Below, piece by piece: positions 6,515 to 10,091 of a stretch of DNA of 10,091 nucleotides; positions within the stretch are counted from its first letter, which is position 1, and every line of letters begins with the position of its first letter. Position numbers and translations under genes: made by a program. The notes under the pieces are model-generated. The model worked only from the letters and a program-made list of their open reading frames with translations. It made no database searches and was not told the origin of the DNA. This stretch comes from Larix sibirica (lineage: Eukaryota > Streptophyta > Pinopsida > Pinales > Pinaceae), in contig NWUY0300009892.1 in NCBI GenBank assembly GCA_004151065.3, positions 10,806-20,896 on the forward strand, in the 5' to 3' direction.

Positions 6515-6641
6515 ATCATTACTGCAAATTAAATAGAATTCATCTCAATAAAGGTCCATTGTCCTGTCCCCTAGTGTCAACTCGTCAAAACAAAATAAGC
6601 AAAACACACCAATGTCTGTGGGCTTACCACGGGGTATTACA

Positions 6642-6654
6642 TCCCCTCCCCCCC
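6642..6654 (-). other. Polypurine tract, second copy
   Basis: Minus-strand GGGGGGGAGGGGA directly before the LTR start at 6641. It bounds the internal region of the second unit. Confidence 0.82.
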
Positions 6655-6693
6655 AAACAAAGCATCATCCTCGATGCACTTATTCTTAAAATT

Positions 6694-6888
6694 TTAAACA
6701 AATAGGTGAGGGTAGGACTCCCTCACAACATCCTCTAGCTCCCAAGTAGCGTCATTAGGTCCGTAATGGGTCCACTAGACCTTGACCTGCTTGACATCTT
6801 GGTTCCTGAGCAATCTGACCTTGCTATCCAAAATGCATACCGGCTGTACCGGAAATTCCCCCTCTGGCTCCACCTGAGTCACAACCAA
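6694..6888 (-). pseudogene. Chromovirus pol remnant (integrase chromodomain), second copy
   Basis: Base-for-base the same as 460-654 as far as I can see, including the in-frame TAG (6775-6777) and the TAA end (6694-6696). It shows the same ILDSKVRLLRN, DATWELEDVV and YPHLF segments on the minus strand. Sharing of the same inactivating stop shows that the stop preceded the duplication of the 6.2-kb unit. No other pol domain is present upstream. The plus-strand frame at 6766-7023 is a shadow. Confidence 0.85.
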
Positions 6889-8352
6889 TCAATGGATCGT
6901 ATGATTAATCCCCAGGTGCATATACATATACATATATCATCTCTCAATAGAAGCAAGCATTATACATCTTATCATTCTTATCGTGAACACAACCAATTGT
7001 CTAAAATATTTATAAACCAATAGGAGTCAAGAAAACATGACATATCCTTTCTTAAGTGTTGTGTTCTTATCCTTATTTTCTTTAATTCTCAATCTTATGG
7101 TTAAAGATAGGTAAGTGGTTTCATTATAAAAACTCTCAATCATTATATATGTACCATTCCTACATATCTCATATGTATTATATATACACTTAAATGTTCA
7201 ACATTATATTTTATATAAATTAATTCTTTTGAGCATTTAAAAACTAGATCCCATTATATGTATCAAACTTTATATATTCTCATAAATTTCCAGCATTATA
7301 TTTTATATAATCATAAGCTCATACTGCTGCATTACAGTCAGTAGTGCTTAACAGCTCATTCAGTATAGGTAGGGGCACGGTCTAGAGTTGTTATTCATAT
7401 TCCGATCTATTAAAACTTGACCAGCAACATAGCATGTAAACTATCCAAAATCACAATACAAGTTTGCTCTATGAGGCCGTTATCGCAAAGATTAAAATAT
7501 ATAACAAACAAGCTGTGAATTATGGGCAGGGTCAGTCCTCCCACAAAGGCTGCCGCTCCTTAGTTGACAAGAAATAAATAACAAGCAACTGAAAGAAAGG
7601 CCTCCATTTCTCAGTTGCATGAATAAATATCAAATGTATAATAAATAAACTGCTACTCGTCCTCCAACAAAGGCCGCCACCATCGCATAGTTTACACGAA
7701 GGGGATCAATAATATATAAAGAGCAACATAATATCGTTCAAATAACACAGAGTTGAAACACATACACAGTCTTTATAACATAGGCCAACTAATCCTTAAC
7801 CTGCATTCCATAGTCTAAAGATCGATTGTTCTTATAATGAATATATACACACAATCTGTATATACTATAGATCGACACAAAATTGAAGTTGCCCCTTCAT
7901 AGGATATCTAACTAACAATCATGACTCATAATCGATGTATGTTGAACCCATCACGCCATAAATCTTTTAATGAACCAAACCATTTATCATAGCATAGTTT
8001 CAATGTGAAACCAACTACCATAATGTAGCTTGTTTAATTCAAAGCTAGTAACCCGTGTCTGTCATCAAGGAAACACTACTATAGTATATAAACTAGAACT
8101 AACAGTCAAAACATATAATCGAAATAACTAGAAGTTCTGCGACTGTTAAAAAAATTCCCTCATAAATCTGAGCGTTTACTTTTTCATATCTTCTATTACT
8201 GTCCACAAATTCGATCTACTTACATTGTTTCCAATACAAAACTACAACAATACATATGCGGATGGCCGCTTAGAATGCCCAGAATAAATTTTAGTGCATG
8301 TATTCACATAGGTTTTTAGATCCGAGCATTTGAACCATGCTATGATATCACT
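6889..8352 (-). mobile_element. Non-coding internal region of the element (second copy)
   Basis: Equivalent to 655-2118 with one difference found (t at 8211, c at 1977). It carries the same direct-repeat pairs, at 7202-7218 with 7294-7310 and 7535-7556 with 7659-7680. I see no coding capacity for gag or pol enzymes. Confidence 0.6.
8339..8350 (-). other. Primer-binding site, second copy
   Basis: Minus-strand TGATATCATAGC, two bases after the LTR end TGTTACA at 8353. It has the same two mismatches to the initiator-Met PBS as the copy at 2105-2116. Confidence 0.78.
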
Positions 8353-10091
8353 TGTAACACACCCAACTTAGGTCACAGGTAAAGAAGGGTACATGGGCTC
8401 TCTCTTAAGGTAGAGAAGGCTAATTTCTGATCTTAACATAGTTGATATGTTTATTCAAAGGGAATTAGTCATTTGGTAATTAATTTAAAACTTCTAGTAT
8501 AACTAGTAAAGCCAACACTTCCTTAACTCAGCTAGAAGTTTTGTACTAAAAGCCTACTCATATACAAAATAAATTTTACCCCTTTTCTTACTTATAAACC
8601 AGATACAAAACCCATGGGAAAATCTGATATGTGCAGCCATATACGGCCATATGGTTGTCCATGATTAGATTCCCTAATTCATCATACAATATACATATCA
8701 AATTACAGATTACTAGTTCAGGGAATCACATACCTTCCCGGAGGCTATCAATCCAACATCAAAGTTAGTAACATAATAAACCTATCATTTACTTAAGCAT
8801 TAAGAGTACAAAAGGAACCTTCATGATACATCTCAATAATCATACATAAAATATTAGAGGTCATAAGTACTTATCTTGATATATGCAACTAGAAGCAACA
8901 TAGCAACGTTCCTCCCAACCGTAGATCTCTATTTGGCGTATGTTTTCCCACCGAAATATCACCCCCGAGATAACGTCCTGGAATCTCACAACATAGGGTC
9001 TCTTCTAGGATGTACACTAATGGATGACACAGGATATCTCTCCTCCTCAAGCAATATGATTGACTTCTTACCCCTATTCATCAGTATTGTCCCCTCTCCC
9101 GGAAGACAAGATCAGAATCAAAGCGCTTCCTTTCTCAGGATTGTCCCCCTCTCCCAAAAGATAAGCAGTGGCCGATGTGGTCTCCTTCTTGGGATTTTCC
9201 CCCTCTCCTAGAGCACCACTTACCACTAAAATATAGCTAACTTGTCATAATTGTCCCCCTCTCATGCAAGATGAGCACATGGCCTAGACACTTGTCCAGG
9301 ATTGTCCCCCTCTACCTCAAGTTCTAGTGCAATCAGAATGAGATTTCCACATAGATTTGTCCCCCTCTCCTGTTGGATAATATCGGTGAAACAACAACAC
9401 TTCCGAACTCCCAGGTAAAAGCACAAACTCGAATCTCCACTAGAGAATTTGAAACAAAGGATGCATGGGCTAGACACTTGTCCTGGATTGTCTCCCTCTC
9501 CCTTAAGTTCTAGCGCATCCAGAATGATATTTCCACACATAATTGACCCCCTCTCTTGTTGTATAATCTCGATGAAACAACAACACTCCTGACCCCCCGG
9601 GTCAAAGCACAAACTCGAATCTCCACTAAAGCATTCAAAATAAAGGAGAAACAACTCTCCCAACTCCACAGATCGAATTCCTACTAGGGAATTCGAACCA
9701 CATAGAAAAGACTACCACATACACCCTATGGATCCCTACTAGGGCATCCAAAACATACGTAGAATTGGTCTCCAAGACCAACAGAATCGTTCATCGTATC
9801 CTCCTAGATCTGTAAAACCCAATTCTCTACAAAAATGTGCAAGTATAATGGCCAAATCTCCCTTTGGCATTCACAATTCCTATCAGAGCCTCCTCTGCAC
9901 TGACCCTCAAACTCAACAATGAATGAATGAATTTAATTATGGAGCAATTAGAATCCCCTTAGACCCATTTGAATTGCCTCCAAGAGATGCACTCCATACC
10001 ACTGAGGAAGGACTCCCAATCACTGGGGCTTCCTAGGAAACCATTGACTGAATCGTTCAAGTTCTCAACCAAGTAACTTGAATCCACTAAG
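8353..10091 (-). mobile_element. LTR segment A, second copy (cut by the window end)
   Basis: Equivalent to 2119-3857, with five differences found, all in 8829-8932. Relative to the internal region at 6642-8352 it occupies the 5' LTR position. It contains the 54-bp-spaced motif array, the 186-bp duplication and the palindromes. The SINE is absent, as in the first A copy (empty target 8750-8766). Frames at 8876-9211 and 9262-9669 are repeat-derived and not credible genes. Confidence 0.7.
9086..9555. repeat. Regularly spaced C-rich motif array, second copy of segment A
   Basis: Eight motif copies start at 9086, 9140, 9194, 9250, 9301, 9356, 9487 and 9542, the same positions as 2852-3321 plus 6,234. 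Confidence 0.88.

Larger units (their letters stand above)
2119..6641 (-). mobile_element. Complete LTR-like block between PBS and PPT (4,523 bp)
   Basis: On the minus strand the block starts TGTAATACCCC at 6641, right after a polypurine tract (6654-6642), and ends GGGTGTGTTACA at 2119, right before the PBS. The ends form a short inverted repeat (TGTAATAC against TGTAACAC, 7 of 8). Together with the 1,711-bp internal region this gives the 6,234-bp period. The length is inflated by an internal duplication (segments A and B) and a SINE; without them an LTR near 2.5 kb would be left. An alternative is that the true LTR is only segment A (2119-3879), which also has TGTAACA/TGTTACA ends. Large LTRs around a short non-coding interior fit the LARD class. 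Confidence 0.6.
5843..6641 (-). mobile_element. LTR 5' portion (complete in this copy)
   Basis: About 800 bp between segment B and the PPT at 6642. On the minus strand it begins TGTAATACCCCG at 6641. Its right half (6235-6641) equals window positions 1-407. Its left half (5843-6234) is present only once and holds the AT-rich AACTCAAT repeat. Plus-strand TG at 5843-5844 means the block could also be read as a separate short LTR ending in CA. I prefer it as the upstream part of one longer LTR. No credible gene is present; short frames at 5813-6010 and 6119-6307 have no recognisable features. Confidence 0.6.
6235..10091. repeat. 6,234-bp macro-repeat, second copy (truncated by the window end)
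   Basis: This is the direct repeat of 1-3857. The last base of the window corresponds to position 3857. That is 22 bp short of the TGTTACA at 3873-3879 and 79 bp short of the ambiguous base at 3936, so the second copy cannot show whether it also contains the segment-B duplication and the SINE. Five of the six differences from the first copy fall in 8829-8932. Confidence 0.97.

Noticed and set aside
1-10091. One LTR retrotransposon with 3,857-bp LTRs at the window ends and a 2.4-kb interior
   Set aside because: The repeat boundaries (CCCCAC... and ...CACTAAG) lack TG/CA ends, and the repeated part includes a PPT, an internal region and a PBS. The edges are where the window stops, not LTR termini.

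Overview
This window looks like plant nuclear DNA made almost entirely of degenerate LTR-retrotransposon sequence. I see no intact host gene, no rRNA or tRNA gene, and nothing bacterial. The only recognisable protein-coding trace is the C-terminal end of a Ty3/gypsy chromovirus polyprotein (integrase chromodomain). It occurs twice on the minus strand, with an in-frame stop in each copy. The plant assignment rests on three things: a chromodomain-type pol end, a primer-binding site resembling the initiator-Met type of plant gypsy elements, and a short tRNA-like SINE. I cannot name the species.

The dominant structure is a direct tandem repeat with a period of 6,234 bp. Positions 1-3857 recur at 6235-10091, nearly identical: I found six single-base differences by eye and no indels. 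Read on the minus strand, right to left, the order is: partial LTR (10091-8353), primer-binding site (8350-8339), a 1.7-kb internal region with the chromodomain remnant (8352-6642), polypurine tract (6654-6642), a full LTR-like block (6641-2119), primer-binding site (2116-2105), a second 1.7-kb internal region (2118-408), polypurine tract (420-408), and the start of another LTR (407-1). This is LTR-internal-LTR-internal-LTR. Long LTRs around a short, essentially non-coding interior recall the non-autonomous LARD class.

The LTR-like block is itself layered. Its PBS-proximal part (segment A, 2119-3879) is followed by a diverged second copy (segment B, about 3978-5842). Between them lie a 62-bp unrelated stretch, one ambiguous base (n, 3936) and a 46-bp fragment of A fused to the start of B at a 5-bp microhomology. 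B alone carries a short SINE with a 17-bp target-site duplication, and A shows the empty site. Both segments hold eight copies of a motif near ATTGTCCCCCTCTCC at a regular spacing of about 54 bp, plus imperfect CTAG-centred palindromes. The remaining part (5843-6641, and 1-407) holds an AT-rich AACTCAAT repeat, an AAT microsatellite and an 18-bp perfect palindrome with RY-type motifs.

Nothing in the window can transpose on its own. The parts combine as cis signals (LTR ends, PBS, PPT) that another element's enzymes might once have used. Because the two ends of the window are the same sequence, a collapsed or expanded assembly, or a circular 6.2-kb molecule, must be weighed against a true genomic tandem array.
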